DNA of 64,000 bases, taken from positions 1,178,001 to 1,242,000 of the forward strand of contig NZ_CP114283.1 in the NCBI RefSeq assembly GCF_027107535.1, given 5' to 3'. Below the pieces are notes generated by a model, which saw only the letters and a list, made by a program, of their open reading frames with translations, was not told where the DNA came from and searched no databases. The DNA comes from Streptomyces aurantiacus. Its GTDB lineage: Bacteria > Actinomycetota > Actinomycetes > Streptomycetales > Streptomycetaceae. The position numbers and the translations under genes are program-made. Below, one piece after another: positions 9,945-18,210 of the stretch (positions are counted from its first letter, which is position 1; the number at the start of each line of letters is the position of its first letter).

Positions 9945-10535
9945 ATGGCCATGAGAACCGACGCCCTCACCCGCCGCGAGCAGATCCTCAAGGAGGCCGC
10001 GCGGCTCTTCGCCGAGCGCGGCTTCCACGGGGTGGGGGTCGACGAGATAGGTGCGGCGGTCGGCATCAGCGGGCCGGGCCTGTACCGGCACTTCGCGGGC
10101 AAGGACGCGATGCTCGCCGAGCTGCTGGTGGGGATCAGCGAGCAGTTGCTGACCGGCGGAAAGCGCCGCGTGGCGGAGTCCGACGGCAATGCGGAGGCGC
10201 TCCTCGACTCGCTCATCGAGGGGCACATCGACTTCGCGCTGGACGACCGCCCGCTGATCACCCTGCACGACAGGGAGCTGGACCGCCTCCGGGACAGCGA
10301 CCGCAAGCTCGTCCGCCAGCTCCAGCGCCAGTACGTCGAGCTGTGGGTGGAGGTCGTGCGCGAGATCCACCCGGCCCTGGCCGAGCCGAGCGCCCGCTCG
10401 GCCGTGCACTCGGTCTTCGGGCTCCTGAACTCGACGCCCCATCTGGGCCGTCCCGGCTCGCTCCCGGGGCGCGCGGGCACGGCGGAGCTGCTGCACCGGA
10501 TGGCGAGGGGGGCCTTCGCGGCCGCGGGGGAGTGA
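9945..10535 (+). CDS. TetR-family regulator of the leucine/acyl-CoA catabolic operons
   Basis: 196 residues. An N-terminal TetR helix-turn-helix is clear (RREQILKEAARLFAERGFHGVGVDEIGAAVGISGPGLYRHFAGKDAML, residues about 9-55), followed by a helical ligand domain. It is divergent from the carboxylase operon and precedes a second acyl-CoA dehydrogenase gene. No Shine-Dalgarno sequence precedes the ATG at 9945, and a -10 TAGAAT ends 7 bases before it, so the mRNA may be leaderless; a second in-frame ATG at 9951 is an alternative start. The ligand is not readable from the sequence. Confidence 0.85.
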   Translation: MAMRTDALTRREQILKEAARLFAERGFHGVGVDEIGAAVGISGPGLYRHFAGKDAMLAELLVGISEQLLTGGKRRVAESDGNAEALLDSLIEGHIDFALDDRPLITLHDRELDRLRDSDRKLVRQLQRQYVELWVEVVREIHPALAEPSARSAVHSVFGLLNSTPHLGRPGSLPGRAGTAELLHRMARGAFAAAGE

Positions 10536-10596
10536 CGAGCGTTACGGGGGTGCTGGTCTGGACGCTGCCGCCTACTCGCCGGTACGGTGAATGAGC

Positions 10597-10604
10597 AAGC
10601 GCTT
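10597..10604. promoter_or_regulatory. Short palindrome AAGCGCTT before acyl-CoA dehydrogenase gene
   Basis: GAGCAAGCGCTTAGC around 10593-10607 contains a perfect 8-bp palindrome in the 198-bp gap between the TetR gene and the second acyl-CoA dehydrogenase. It could be an operator, but it is short and does not match the two TetR operators upstream. Low confidence. Confidence 0.3.
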
Positions 10605-10733
10605 AGCCGTGAGGGGGGCGGGGCGCGGTCACTGCTCGCAGTCACCGACAGCAACCATCAATCGAGCAACCCCCACGGCGAGCAACCACATCCGCGAGAG
10701 CGGCGCCGGCTTAGGCGCAGAGAGGGGCCGGCG

Positions 10734-11891
10734 GTGCGCCGTACGGTGTTCAACGAGGACCACGAGGCGTTCCGGGAGACCCTGCGGGCCTTCATCGAGG
10801 CCGAGGTCGTCCCGGTCTACGACGAGTGGTTCGCGGCGGGCCAGGCGCCGCGCGACTTCTACTACAAGCTCGCCGAGCTGGGCGTCTTCGGCATCCGCGT
10901 GGACGAGGAGTTCGGCGGCGCCGGCATCGACTCGTACAAGTTCGAGGCCGTCATGTACGAGGAGACCGCGCGCGCCGGTGTCCAGTTCGGCGGCTCGGGC
11001 GTGCACGTGCTGCTCGGCCTGCCCTACATCAAGTCGCTCGCCACCGACGAGCAGAAGAAGCGCTTCCTGCCGAAGTTCGTCTCCGGTGAGGAGATGTGGG
11101 CCCTCGCGATGACCGAGCCGGGCACCGGCTCCGACCTCGCGGGCATGAAGACCACCGCGAAGCTCTCCGAGGACGGCTCGCACTACGTCCTCAACGGCGC
11201 CAAGACCTTCATCACCGGTGGCGTGCACGCCGACCGTGTGATCGTCTGCGCCCGGACCTCCGCGCCCACGGCCGAGGACCGCCGCTTCGGCATCTCCCTG
11301 TTCGCCGTGGACACCAAGGCCGAGGGCTACTCGGTGGGCCGCAAGCTCGACAAGCTCGGCCTGAAGACCTCCGACACCGCCGAGCTGGCGTTCGTCGACG
11401 TGAAGGTGCCGGTCGAGGACCTCCTCGGCGAGGAGAACAAGGGCTTCTACTACCTCGGCCACAACCTCGCCTCCGAGCGCTGGGGCATCGCCTTCGGCGC
11501 CTACGCGCAGGCCAAGGCCGCCGTGCGGTTCGCCAAGGAGTACGTCCAGGACCGCACCGTCTTCGGCAAGACCGTCGCGTCCTTCCAGAACACCAAGTTC
11601 GAGCTGGCCGCCTGCCAGGCCGAGGTCGACGCGGCCGAGGCCGTCGCCGACCGCGCCCTGGAGGCCCTCGACGCGGGTGAGCTGACGCCGGCCGAGGCCG
11701 CCAGCGCCAAGCTGTTCTGCACCGAGGTCGCGCACCGCGTCATCGACCGCTGCCTCCAGCTGCACGGCGGCTACGGCTTCATGAACGAGTACCCGATCGC
11801 CCGCCTGTACGCGGACAACCGCGTCAACCGCATCTACGGCGGCACCAGCGAGATCATGAAGTCGATCATCGCCAAGAACATGGGCCTGTAA
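10734..11891 (+). CDS. Acyl-CoA dehydrogenase, long-chain/isovaleryl-type active site
   Basis: 385 residues from a GTG with AGAGGGG upstream (10721-10727); the longer frame from 10587 lacks conservation in its extension. Signatures: ALAMTEPGTGSDLAGMKT and LHGGYGFMNEYPIARLYADNRVNRIYGGTSEIMKSIIAKNMGL. At the usual catalytic-base position the residue is Gly (YGGTSE), as in long-chain and isovaleryl-CoA dehydrogenases, whose base is a Glu in another helix; the candidate here is Glu in LASERWGIAFGA. It therefore differs mechanistically from the acdH product at 4043-5209. It is followed 45 bp later by a thioesterase gene. The exact substrate is unknown. Confidence 0.85.
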   Translation: MRRTVFNEDHEAFRETLRAFIEAEVVPVYDEWFAAGQAPRDFYYKLAELGVFGIRVDEEFGGAGIDSYKFEAVMYEETARAGVQFGGSGVHVLLGLPYIKSLATDEQKKRFLPKFVSGEEMWALAMTEPGTGSDLAGMKTTAKLSEDGSHYVLNGAKTFITGGVHADRVIVCARTSAPTAEDRRFGISLFAVDTKAEGYSVGRKLDKLGLKTSDTAELAFVDVKVPVEDLLGEENKGFYYLGHNLASERWGIAFGAYAQAKAAVRFAKEYVQDRTVFGKTVASFQNTKFELAACQAEVDAAEAVADRALEALDAGELTPAEAASAKLFCTEVAHRVIDRCLQLHGGYGFMNEYPIARLYADNRVNRIYGGTSEIMKSIIAKNMGL

Positions 11892-11936
11892 GGCCCGGGA
11901 AACCACCCGAGAATCACTGCACGGTACAACTGACAC

Positions 11937-12818
11937 ATGAGTCAGGCACTTGAGGACCTGCTCGATCTGCTCGACCTCGAGCGGATCGAGCAGGACATCT
12001 TCCGCGGTCAGTCACGCTTCGCCGTCGTCCCGCGCGTCTTCGGCGGGCAGGTCGCGGCGCAGGCGCTGGTCGCCGCGGGGCGTACGGTCCCCGCGGACCG
12101 GCCCGCCCACTCCCTGCACGCGTACTTCCTGCGCGCCGGGGACCCGGGCGCGCCCATCGTCTACACAGTCGACCGGATCCGCGACGGGCGCTCCTTCACC
12201 ACGCGCCGTGTGGTCGCCGTCCAGCACGGGCAGCCGATCTTCCATCTCTCCGCGTCGTTCCAGACGTACGAGGAGGGCTTGGAGCACCAGGCCGAGATGC
12301 CGGCCGCGCCCGACCCGGAGACCCTCCGGACGACCGCCGAGATGCTGCCGCTGTACCTGGACGCGTGCGGCGACGAGAGCGTCGCCCGGCGGATGCTGGA
12401 GGCCCGGGCCGCCGTCGACCTGCGCTATGCCGACGCGCCGCCGTACGCCAGTGTCGGGGAGGCGCGCGAGCCCCGCTCCCAGGTGTGGTTCCGCACCAAC
12501 GGCAAGCTCGACGGCGTCATCGACGAGCCGCTGCTGCACGTCTGCCTCGCCACGTACGTCTCCGACATGACGCTCCTCGACTCGGTGCTGCTCGCCCACG
12601 GGCGCGGCGGCTGGGTCACCGGGGACGTCGTGGGGGCCTCCCTGGACCACGCGATGTGGTTCCACCGGCCGTTCCGCGCCGACGAATGGCTGCTGTACGA
12701 CCAGGAGTCGCCGTCCGCGTCCGGCGGGCGGGGCCTGGGCCAGGCCCGTATCTACACGCAGGACGGGCGGCTGGCGATCACGGTGATCCAGGAGGGCGTC
12801 GTACGCGTCCCTCGGTGA
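11937..12818 (+). CDS. Acyl-CoA thioesterase II (TesB family)
   Basis: 293 residues forming the double hotdog fold of TesB: N-terminal FRGQSRFAVVPRVFGGQVAAQALVAA, HSLHAYFLRAGDP, IVYTVDRIRDGRSFTTRRVVAVQ, and C-terminal SLDHAMWFHRPFRADEWLLYDQESPSASGGRGLGQARIY with the catalytic Asp in SLDHAMWFH. It hydrolyses acyl-CoAs to free acid and CoA. Placement directly after an acyl-CoA dehydrogenase suggests relief of CoA trapping during acid or branched-chain catabolism. No strong ribosome binding site is visible before the ATG. Confidence 0.9.
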   Translation: MSQALEDLLDLLDLERIEQDIFRGQSRFAVVPRVFGGQVAAQALVAAGRTVPADRPAHSLHAYFLRAGDPGAPIVYTVDRIRDGRSFTTRRVVAVQHGQPIFHLSASFQTYEEGLEHQAEMPAAPDPETLRTTAEMLPLYLDACGDESVARRMLEARAAVDLRYADAPPYASVGEAREPRSQVWFRTNGKLDGVIDEPLLHVCLATYVSDMTLLDSVLLAHGRGGWVTGDVVGASLDHAMWFHRPFRADEWLLYDQESPSASGGRGLGQARIYTQDGRLAITVIQEGVVRVPR

Positions 12819-12861
12819 CGAGGCCGCCCCGCAGGCGCAGACACGGGGTGGGGCGGAGAGG

Positions 12862-12883
12862 CAGGGGCCGGTTCCGGCCCCTG
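12862..12883. terminator. Stem-loop between convergent genes
   Basis: CAGGGGCCGG and CCGGCCCCTG form a nearly uninterrupted stem of about 9-10 bp with a tiny loop, between the thioesterase stop (12818) and the convergent stop at 12888. Probably a bidirectional terminator without a T tract, as is common in Streptomyces. Confidence 0.65.
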
Positions 12884-12887
12884 GGAC

Positions 12888-13685
12888 CTACTCCTTGTCC
12901 GTGAGGCCCGCCGCGTCCAGCAGGTACGCCGTCATCGGGTCGTAGTGCCGGGGGCTCGTGACGTGGTCGTCCATGGGGACGGCCACCTGGACCGTGCCCT
13001 CGGACTCGGCGAGGAACAGGGCCGGGTCGTTGCAGTCCGCGTAGCCCACGGAGTCCACGCCCAGCTGGCCCGCGCAGCCCGCCCAGCCGTGGTCCGCGAC
13101 GACCAGGTCGGGCAGCGGGCGGCCCTCGCCCTCCAGGGCCTTCAGGATCGCCCGCATCGGCTCGCCCGAGTGGGTGTGCCACAGCGTCGCGCCGTGCTCC
13201 AGCACCGCGACGTCGGCGAACTGGAAGACGTACCCCTCGTCCGTGGCCAGCCCGTCCGGGATCACCACGATCTCGCAGCCGGCCGCGCGCAGTGCGGCGG
13301 CCGTGGCGCGGTGCACGTCGAGGAGCCCGCCCGGATGGCCCGTCGCGAACAGCACCCGCTGCCCGCCGGCCGCCGCCTTGCGCAGCCTGCCCGCCATCCG
13401 CTCCAGGGCGTCGACCGTCAGCTCCGGGTCGATGGTGTCCTGGCCGAACCGGTACTCCGGGTCGTCGTTCACCCCGCACCGCTCGGCCATCACCGCGAGG
13501 ACGTCCTGCTCGTCGGTCCAGCGGTCGCCGAGCTCCAGGCCGAGCCAGTAGTTGCGGTCGCCGTTGGCCAGCTTGCGGTAGTGGGAGAGGTTGTTCTCGC
13601 GGGGGGTGGCCACGTCGCCCGCGATACGCGTCCGGACGAGGTGGTCGAGGAGGTCGGCGCGGCTGGGAGGTGCGGGTATCGGCAT
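12888..13685 (-). CDS. Conserved actinobacterial protein, possible phosphatase, function uncertain
   Basis: 265 residues, soluble, no signal peptide. Visible features are DRNYWLGLELGDRWTDEQDVLAVMAERCG near the N-terminus, RVLFATGHPGGLLDVHRATAAALRAAGCEIVVIPDGL (a Rossmann-like beta-alpha-beta with conserved GHPGG), ATLWHTHSGEPMRAIL and VVADHGWAGCAGQLGVDSVGYADCNDPALFLAE. Relatives in Streptomyces are, as I recall, annotated as phosphatases without experimental proof; I cannot confirm it from a catalytic motif. The gene is transcribed alone and is convergent with the thioesterase. Confidence 0.6.
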   Translation of the reverse strand: MPIPAPPSRADLLDHLVRTRIAGDVATPRENNLSHYRKLANGDRNYWLGLELGDRWTDEQDVLAVMAERCGVNDDPEYRFGQDTIDPELTVDALERMAGRLRKAAAGGQRVLFATGHPGGLLDVHRATAAALRAAGCEIVVIPDGLATDEGYVFQFADVAVLEHGATLWHTHSGEPMRAILKALEGEGRPLPDLVVADHGWAGCAGQLGVDSVGYADCNDPALFLAESEGTVQVAVPMDDHVTSPRHYDPMTAYLLDAAGLTDKE

Positions 13686-13806
13686 GCCCCCATTCTGCCG
13701 GTGAGTTCCGCCGGGTGGTGCCGGGTATCGAACCGTGGGATGTGCGTCACGTGGGGGTTTGGGGCGGATGGTTCGGTTGTCGGCCGGGTGCGGGTGGTGT
13801 GTGGCC

Positions 13807-13830
13807 GGTCGCGCAGTTCCCCGCGCCCTT
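13807..13830. repeat. Solo copy of the short Streptomyces intergenic motif
   Basis: GGTCGCGCAGTTCCCCGCGC followed by CCTT; the same sequence as the terminal repeat of the 270-bp elements elsewhere in the window. It lies in the gap between the gene at 12888-13685 and the PucR-type regulator, 77 bp from a second copy in the same orientation. The base composition around it (TTGG, AAGG) allows a weak hairpin. Confidence 0.75.
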
Positions 13831-13883
13831 GGAAGGCGGGGCTGCGTCCTGCCTCGGGCCTGGTTTCGGGTGCGGGTGAGTGG

Positions 13884-13922
13884 GGGCTGGTCGCGCAGTT
13901 CCCCGCGCCCCTGAAAAGCGGG
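13884..13922. repeat. Second solo motif with terminator-like hairpin
   Basis: The 30-base motif (13884-13913, GGGCTGGTCGCGCAGTTCCC onward) is followed by AAAAGCGGGG, so CCCCGC (13901-13906) can pair with GCGGGG (13917-13922). It lies 16 bp beyond the stop codon of the leftward PucR-type gene and probably acts as its terminator. Confidence 0.65.
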
Positions 13923-13937
13923 GCCGGAGCCGGTCCG

Positions 13938-15491
13938 TCACGCGTGGCGCAGGGCGAACCACAGCTCCATGCGGACGTCCGGGTCGTCCAGGTCCGTGTC
14001 CAGGAGGGTCGCGCAGCGGGCGACGCGCTGGCGGACCGTGTTGCGGTGGACCGAGAGGGCCACCGCCGTGCGGTCCCAACTGCCGTGCAGGGACAGCCAG
14101 GCGCGGAGGGTCTCCGTGAGGGCGGGGTTTCCGGCGACGGGGGCGAGGAGCGTGCGGGCGTGGGCGGCGGCGTCGGCCGGCGGTACGAGGCCGTCGAGTC
14201 CGGTGTGCTCGCCGTGCCGGACCAGCCGTGCACGCGTGGCCCGCGCCCGGGACAGGGCACGCGCCGCCTGGGTGTCGCCGGCCCCCCACTCGCGCGGCAC
14301 GACGGGCGCGCTCGCACCGCACGTCCAGCCGGCCTGTGCGACGACCTCGCGGCGGCCCGCGGGGACGAGCACCCGTACGAGGTCACCGGCCACGTCGACC
14401 AGCGGGGAACCGAGCGCCGCCCCGAGCGCCGACGCGGCGACCGCGTCCGCCGCGGGGCCGTCGGGCCGTGCGTGCACGACGACCCACCGCTCACCGCCGT
14501 CCAGCAGGGACGCCACCTCCTCGGGCGCGGCCCCCAGCAGCATGCGTACGAGAGCCGAGGAGCGGGCCGCGCCCGTGCCGCTCCGGTGCTCCCCGGTGAG
14601 GAGTGACAGGAGCACGGCGCCCACGGACGCGATGGTGTGGTCGCCCGGGTCGCGGCGCGGAGCCGCCACACCCAGGACGAAACCCTGGCCCGTGCCGAGG
14701 GCGTACGCGGCGAGGTGGACACCGGCGGCGGTGTCACTGGCGGAGGAGGGAGCGGGACCGGGCGCGGCCCCGCTCCCTCCTCCGCCCCCGGCCGCGGGGT
14801 CGCCCCCGGTGGCCGGCCGCACCACTGCCGCGAGCCGGGCCAGCGCCCCGCTCACCCGCGTGTCCACGTCCGGGTCCGCATCCGGCAGCCGTCCCGCCGC
14901 AGCCACCTCCTTGCCGTCCGGGGCGTACAGCGCGGCCCGGCCGCCGAGTCGCTGGGCGAGCTGCCGCAGGACCGAGGGGACGGGGTCGGGGCGCGCCGCG
15001 GCGGCGGCCAGGCTCTGCTGGGCCTCCGTGACGCGGCGCAGTTCGGTGTGCCGGGCCCGGGCCATGAGCTGCCAGACCGCCCTGGCCACACCCGAGAAGG
15101 TGGTGCGCGGCGGGACCTCCACGAGCGGCAGGCCGTGGTGGTCGCAGGCCTCGACCAGGGCGCGCGGAACGGTGTCGTGCACCGGCGCCACCCCGAAGCC
15201 GAGGACCGCGCCGCCCGCCTCGACGATCCGGGACACGTACGCGTCGAAGTACGTGCCCGAACCGGCGGCCTCCGGGATGTGCACCCCTGCCGTGAGGAGC
15301 ATCTCGCCGCCGAGCAGGTACGGATACGGGTCCGCCATCTCCGAGGTGTGCGCCCAGTGGATCACCGTGGCCGGATCGCGTGGCCCCGCGATCTGCCGCA
15401 GGCCGAGGTCCTCCCGGGCCAGCAGGGCTGCCAGGGGGACCGGCGGGGTGGGCGGGACGGTGGGGACGGCGGGGGCTGCGGTGTCCGGCAT
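13938..15491 (-). CDS. PucR-family transcriptional regulator
   Basis: 517 residues from the ATG at 15491 (an ATG at 15509 is also possible; a GGAAG lies 11 bases before 15491). The N-terminal purine-catabolism-regulator-like domain is seen as LAALLAREDLGLRQIAGPRDPATVIHWAHTSEMADPYPYLLGGEMLLTAGVHI; the middle is a variable GGDEF-like region; the C-terminus has the PucR helix-turn-helix LTETLRAWLSLHGSWDRTAVALSVHRNTVRQRVARCATLL. It is divergent from the symporter-ureohydrolase-ThDP operon and is the obvious candidate regulator of it. The effector is not deducible. Confidence 0.87.
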   Translation of the reverse strand: MPDTAAPAVPTVPPTPPVPLAALLAREDLGLRQIAGPRDPATVIHWAHTSEMADPYPYLLGGEMLLTAGVHIPEAAGSGTYFDAYVSRIVEAGGAVLGFGVAPVHDTVPRALVEACDHHGLPLVEVPPRTTFSGVARAVWQLMARARHTELRRVTEAQQSLAAAAARPDPVPSVLRQLAQRLGGRAALYAPDGKEVAAAGRLPDADPDVDTRVSGALARLAAVVRPATGGDPAAGGGGGSGAAPGPAPSSASDTAAGVHLAAYALGTGQGFVLGVAAPRRDPGDHTIASVGAVLLSLLTGEHRSGTGAARSSALVRMLLGAAPEEVASLLDGGERWVVVHARPDGPAADAVAASALGAALGSPLVDVAGDLVRVLVPAGRREVVAQAGWTCGASAPVVPREWGAGDTQAARALSRARATRARLVRHGEHTGLDGLVPPADAAAHARTLLAPVAGNPALTETLRAWLSLHGSWDRTAVALSVHRNTVRQRVARCATLLDTDLDDPDVRMELWFALRHA

Positions 15492-15509
15492 GGTGGACGT
15501 TTCTTCCAT

Positions 15510-15690
15510 TCGACCGGGTGACTGTGGAGGAAACGTACACTTCAGCGTTGCTTTCCGGCCACCTAGGGTCGTGCCCACCGGAGGCCGCGGGTACGGGCGG
15601 ATGTCCCCGCGCAGCATCGCGAGCGATCAGCCGCCGGCGAACCCCCGTCACCCGCACGACACGCCACCGGACGCGCGAAGAGGAGCCCCC
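15510..15690. promoter_or_regulatory. Divergent promoter region, PucR-type gene and symporter operon
   Basis: 180 bp between two divergent starts. I see no strong palindrome; it must hold both promoters and any PucR-type binding site. The symporter ribosome binding site GAAGAGGAG is at about 15676-15684. Confidence 0.5.
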
Positions 15691-17154
15691 ATGGCCGTCG
15701 ACTACGCAGTGATCGTCGTCTATCTCGCCGGGATGCTGGCCATGGGCTGGTGGGGCATGCGACGTGCCAAGTCCAAGAGCGAGTTCCTGGTCGCAGGCCG
15801 GCGGCTCGGCCCGACGATGTACTCCGGCACGATGGCCGCGATCGTCCTCGGCGGCGCGTCCACCATCGGCGGCGTCGGCCTCGGCTACCAGTACGGCCTC
15901 TCCGGCGCCTGGATGGTCTTCACCATCGGCCTCGGGCTGCTCGCCCTGTCCGTCTTCTTCTCGGCCCGCATCGCCCGGCTGAAGGTCTACACGGTTTCCG
16001 AGATGCTCGACCTGCGGTACGGCGGCCGGGCCGGGGTGATCTCGGGCGTCGTCATGTGGGCGTACACCCTGATGCTCGCGGTGACGTCGACCATCGCGTA
16101 CGCCACGATCTTCGACGTCCTCTTCGACATGAACCGCACGGTCGCGATCGTGCTCGGCGGCTCGATCGTCGTCGCCTACTCGACGCTCGGCGGCATGTGG
16201 TCGATCACCCTCACCGACATGGTGCAGTTCGTCGTGAAGACCGTCGGTGTGCTGCTTCTGCTGCTGCCCATCGCCGTGGTCAAGGCGGGCGGCTTCGGCG
16301 AGATGAAGGCCGAGCTGCCGACCGAGTACTTCGACCCGCTGGGCATCGGCGGCGAGACGATCTTCACGTACGTGCTGATCTACACGTTCGGCATGCTCAT
16401 CGGGCAGGACATCTGGCAGCGCGTCTTCACCGCCCGCAGCGACACGACGGCCAGGTGGGGCGGCACGGTCGCCGGTACGTACTGCCTGGTGTACGCGCTC
16501 GCCGGCGCCGTCATCGGTACGGCGGCCAAGGTGCTCTACCCGAAGCTGGCCAGCCCGGACGACGCCTTCGCGACCATAGTGAAAGACGAACTGCCCATCG
16601 GGGTGAGGGGGTTGGTGCTCGCCGCCGCCCTCGCCGCCGTGATGTCCACCTCCTCCGGAGCCCTCATCGCCTGCGCGACCGTCGCCAACAACGACATCTG
16701 GTCCCGGCTGCGGGGAGCCGTCACCGACCGGCCCGGCGAGGAGCGCGACGAGGTCAGGGGCAACCGCCTCTTCATCCTCGTCATGGGCATCGCGGTGATC
16801 TGCACGGCCATCGCGCTCAACAACGTCGTCGAGGCACTGACCGTCGCCTACAACCTGCTCGTCGGCGGCCTCCTCGTGCCCATCCTCGGCGGCCTGCTCT
16901 GGAGGCGTGGCACCGCCCAGGGAGCCCTCGCCGCGGTCGTGGTCGGCGGCCTCGCGGTCGTCGCCCTGATGGCGACCCGCGGAATCCTCGCGAACGAACC
17001 CGTCTACTACGGGCTCCTCTCCTCCCTGGCCGTGTACGTGATCGTCTCGCTCGCCACTCCCGCGACCGACGCGGCCGTCCTCGCCGCCTGGCGCGAGCGC
17101 CTCGCGGGCCGCGGCTCCGAACCCGTGTCCGAACCCGCCCCCGCTCCCCAGTAG
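15691..17154 (+). CDS. Sodium:solute symporter (SSS family)
   Basis: 487 residues, about 13 membrane helices. It begins MAVDYAVIVVYLAGMLAMGWWGMRRAKSKSEFLVAGRRLGPTMYSGTMAAIVLGGASTIGGVGLGYQYG, the typical SSS start with the small-residue-rich helix 2 that carries the Na+ site, and continues with YGGRAGVISGVVMWAYTLMLAVTSTIAYATIFDVLF and GVRGLVLAAALAAVMSTSSGALIACATVANNDIW (the conserved TM8 Na+ ligand region). It leads an operon with a ureohydrolase and a ThDP enzyme, so the solute is probably a guanidino compound or related amine. The ATG has a good ribosome binding site; upstream codons in the same frame are not conserved. Confidence 0.88.
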   Translation: MAVDYAVIVVYLAGMLAMGWWGMRRAKSKSEFLVAGRRLGPTMYSGTMAAIVLGGASTIGGVGLGYQYGLSGAWMVFTIGLGLLALSVFFSARIARLKVYTVSEMLDLRYGGRAGVISGVVMWAYTLMLAVTSTIAYATIFDVLFDMNRTVAIVLGGSIVVAYSTLGGMWSITLTDMVQFVVKTVGVLLLLLPIAVVKAGGFGEMKAELPTEYFDPLGIGGETIFTYVLIYTFGMLIGQDIWQRVFTARSDTTARWGGTVAGTYCLVYALAGAVIGTAAKVLYPKLASPDDAFATIVKDELPIGVRGLVLAAALAAVMSTSSGALIACATVANNDIWSRLRGAVTDRPGEERDEVRGNRLFILVMGIAVICTAIALNNVVEALTVAYNLLVGGLLVPILGGLLWRRGTAQGALAAVVVGGLAVVALMATRGILANEPVYYGLLSSLAVYVIVSLATPATDAAVLAAWRERLAGRGSEPVSEPAPAPQ

Positions 17155-17208
17155 AGTCGAAGCCAGTCGTACATACGCGACGAAGCGTAGGAAAGAAGGC
17201 AGAACCGC

Positions 17209-18210
17209 ATGAGCAGCAACGAGACGTTCCGCGGCCCCGTCGACTCGTCCCGGGTCCCGCGGTACGCGGGTCCGGCGACCTTCGCCCGGCTGCCCCGGCT
17301 CGACGAGGTCGGCACCACCGACGTCGCCGTGGTCGGAGTGCCGTTCGACGCGGGCGTCTCGTACCGGCCGGGCGCCCGCTTCGGCGGGAACGCCATCCGG
17401 GAGGCGAGCCGTCTCCTGCGGCCGTACAACCCGGCGCAGGACGCCTCGCCGTTCGCCCTCGCGCAGGTCGCGGACGCCGGTGACATCGCCGCGAACCCGT
17501 TCGACATCAACGAGGCCGTGGAGACCATCGAGGGCGCCGCCGACGAACTCCTCGGCACCGGCGCCCGGTTGATGACCCTCGGCGGCGACCACACCATCGC
17601 GCTGCCCCTGCTGCGCTCGGTCGCGAAGAAGCACGGGCCGGTCGCGCTGCTGCACTTCGACGCGCACCTCGACACCTGGGACACGTACTTCGGCGCCGAG
17701 TACACGCACGGCACGCCGTTCCGCCGGGCCGTCGAGGAGGGCATCCTCGACACCGAGGCCCTCTCCCATGTCGGCACGCGCGGCCCCCTGTACGGCAGGC
17801 AGGACCTCACCGACGACGAGAAGATGGGCTTCGGCATCGTCACCTCGGCCGACATCTACCGCCGGGGCGCCGACGAGGTGGCCGACCAGCTGCGCCAGCG
17901 CATCGGCGACCGTCCCCTCTACATCTCCATCGACATCGACTGCCTCGACCCGGCCCACGCGCCGGGCACGGGCACACCCGAGGCGGGCGGCATGACCTCC
18001 CGCGAGCTGCTGGAGATCCTGCGCGGGCTCGCCTCCTGCCACCTCGTCTCGGCCGACGTCGTCGAGGTCGCCCCCGCGTACGATCACGCCGAGATCACCT
18101 CCGTCGCCGCGTCCCACACGGCGTACGAACTCACCACCATCATGTCCCGCCAGATCGCGCAGGCGCGTGAGAAGAGCGCGCGGGCGCCCGAGGAGACCGA
18201 CGCCAAGTGA
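17209..18210 (+). CDS. Agmatinase-family ureohydrolase (substrate uncertain)
   Basis: 333 residues. All metal-binding motifs of the arginase/agmatinase family are present: GGDHTI (His128), HFDAHLDTW (Asp151, His153, Asp155) and [22 protein letters not shown] with the two late Asp ligands. These bind a dimanganese centre that hydrolyses a guanidinium group to urea plus an amine. The family includes agmatinase, guanidinobutyrase, guanidinopropionase and proclavaminate amidinohydrolase, which cannot be told apart here. The start follows the symporter by 54 bp with AAAGAAGG upstream; the stop overlaps the next start (ATGA, 18207-18210). Confidence 0.85.
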   Translation: MSSNETFRGPVDSSRVPRYAGPATFARLPRLDEVGTTDVAVVGVPFDAGVSYRPGARFGGNAIREASRLLRPYNPAQDASPFALAQVADAGDIAANPFDINEAVETIEGAADELLGTGARLMTLGGDHTIALPLLRSVAKKHGPVALLHFDAHLDTWDTYFGAEYTHGTPFRRAVEEGILDTEALSHVGTRGPLYGRQDLTDDEKMGFGIVTSADIYRRGADEVADQLRQRIGDRPLYISIDIDCLDPAHAPGTGTPEAGGMTSRELLEILRGLASCHLVSADVVEVAPAYDHAEITSVAASHTAYELTTIMSRQIAQAREKSARAPEETDAK

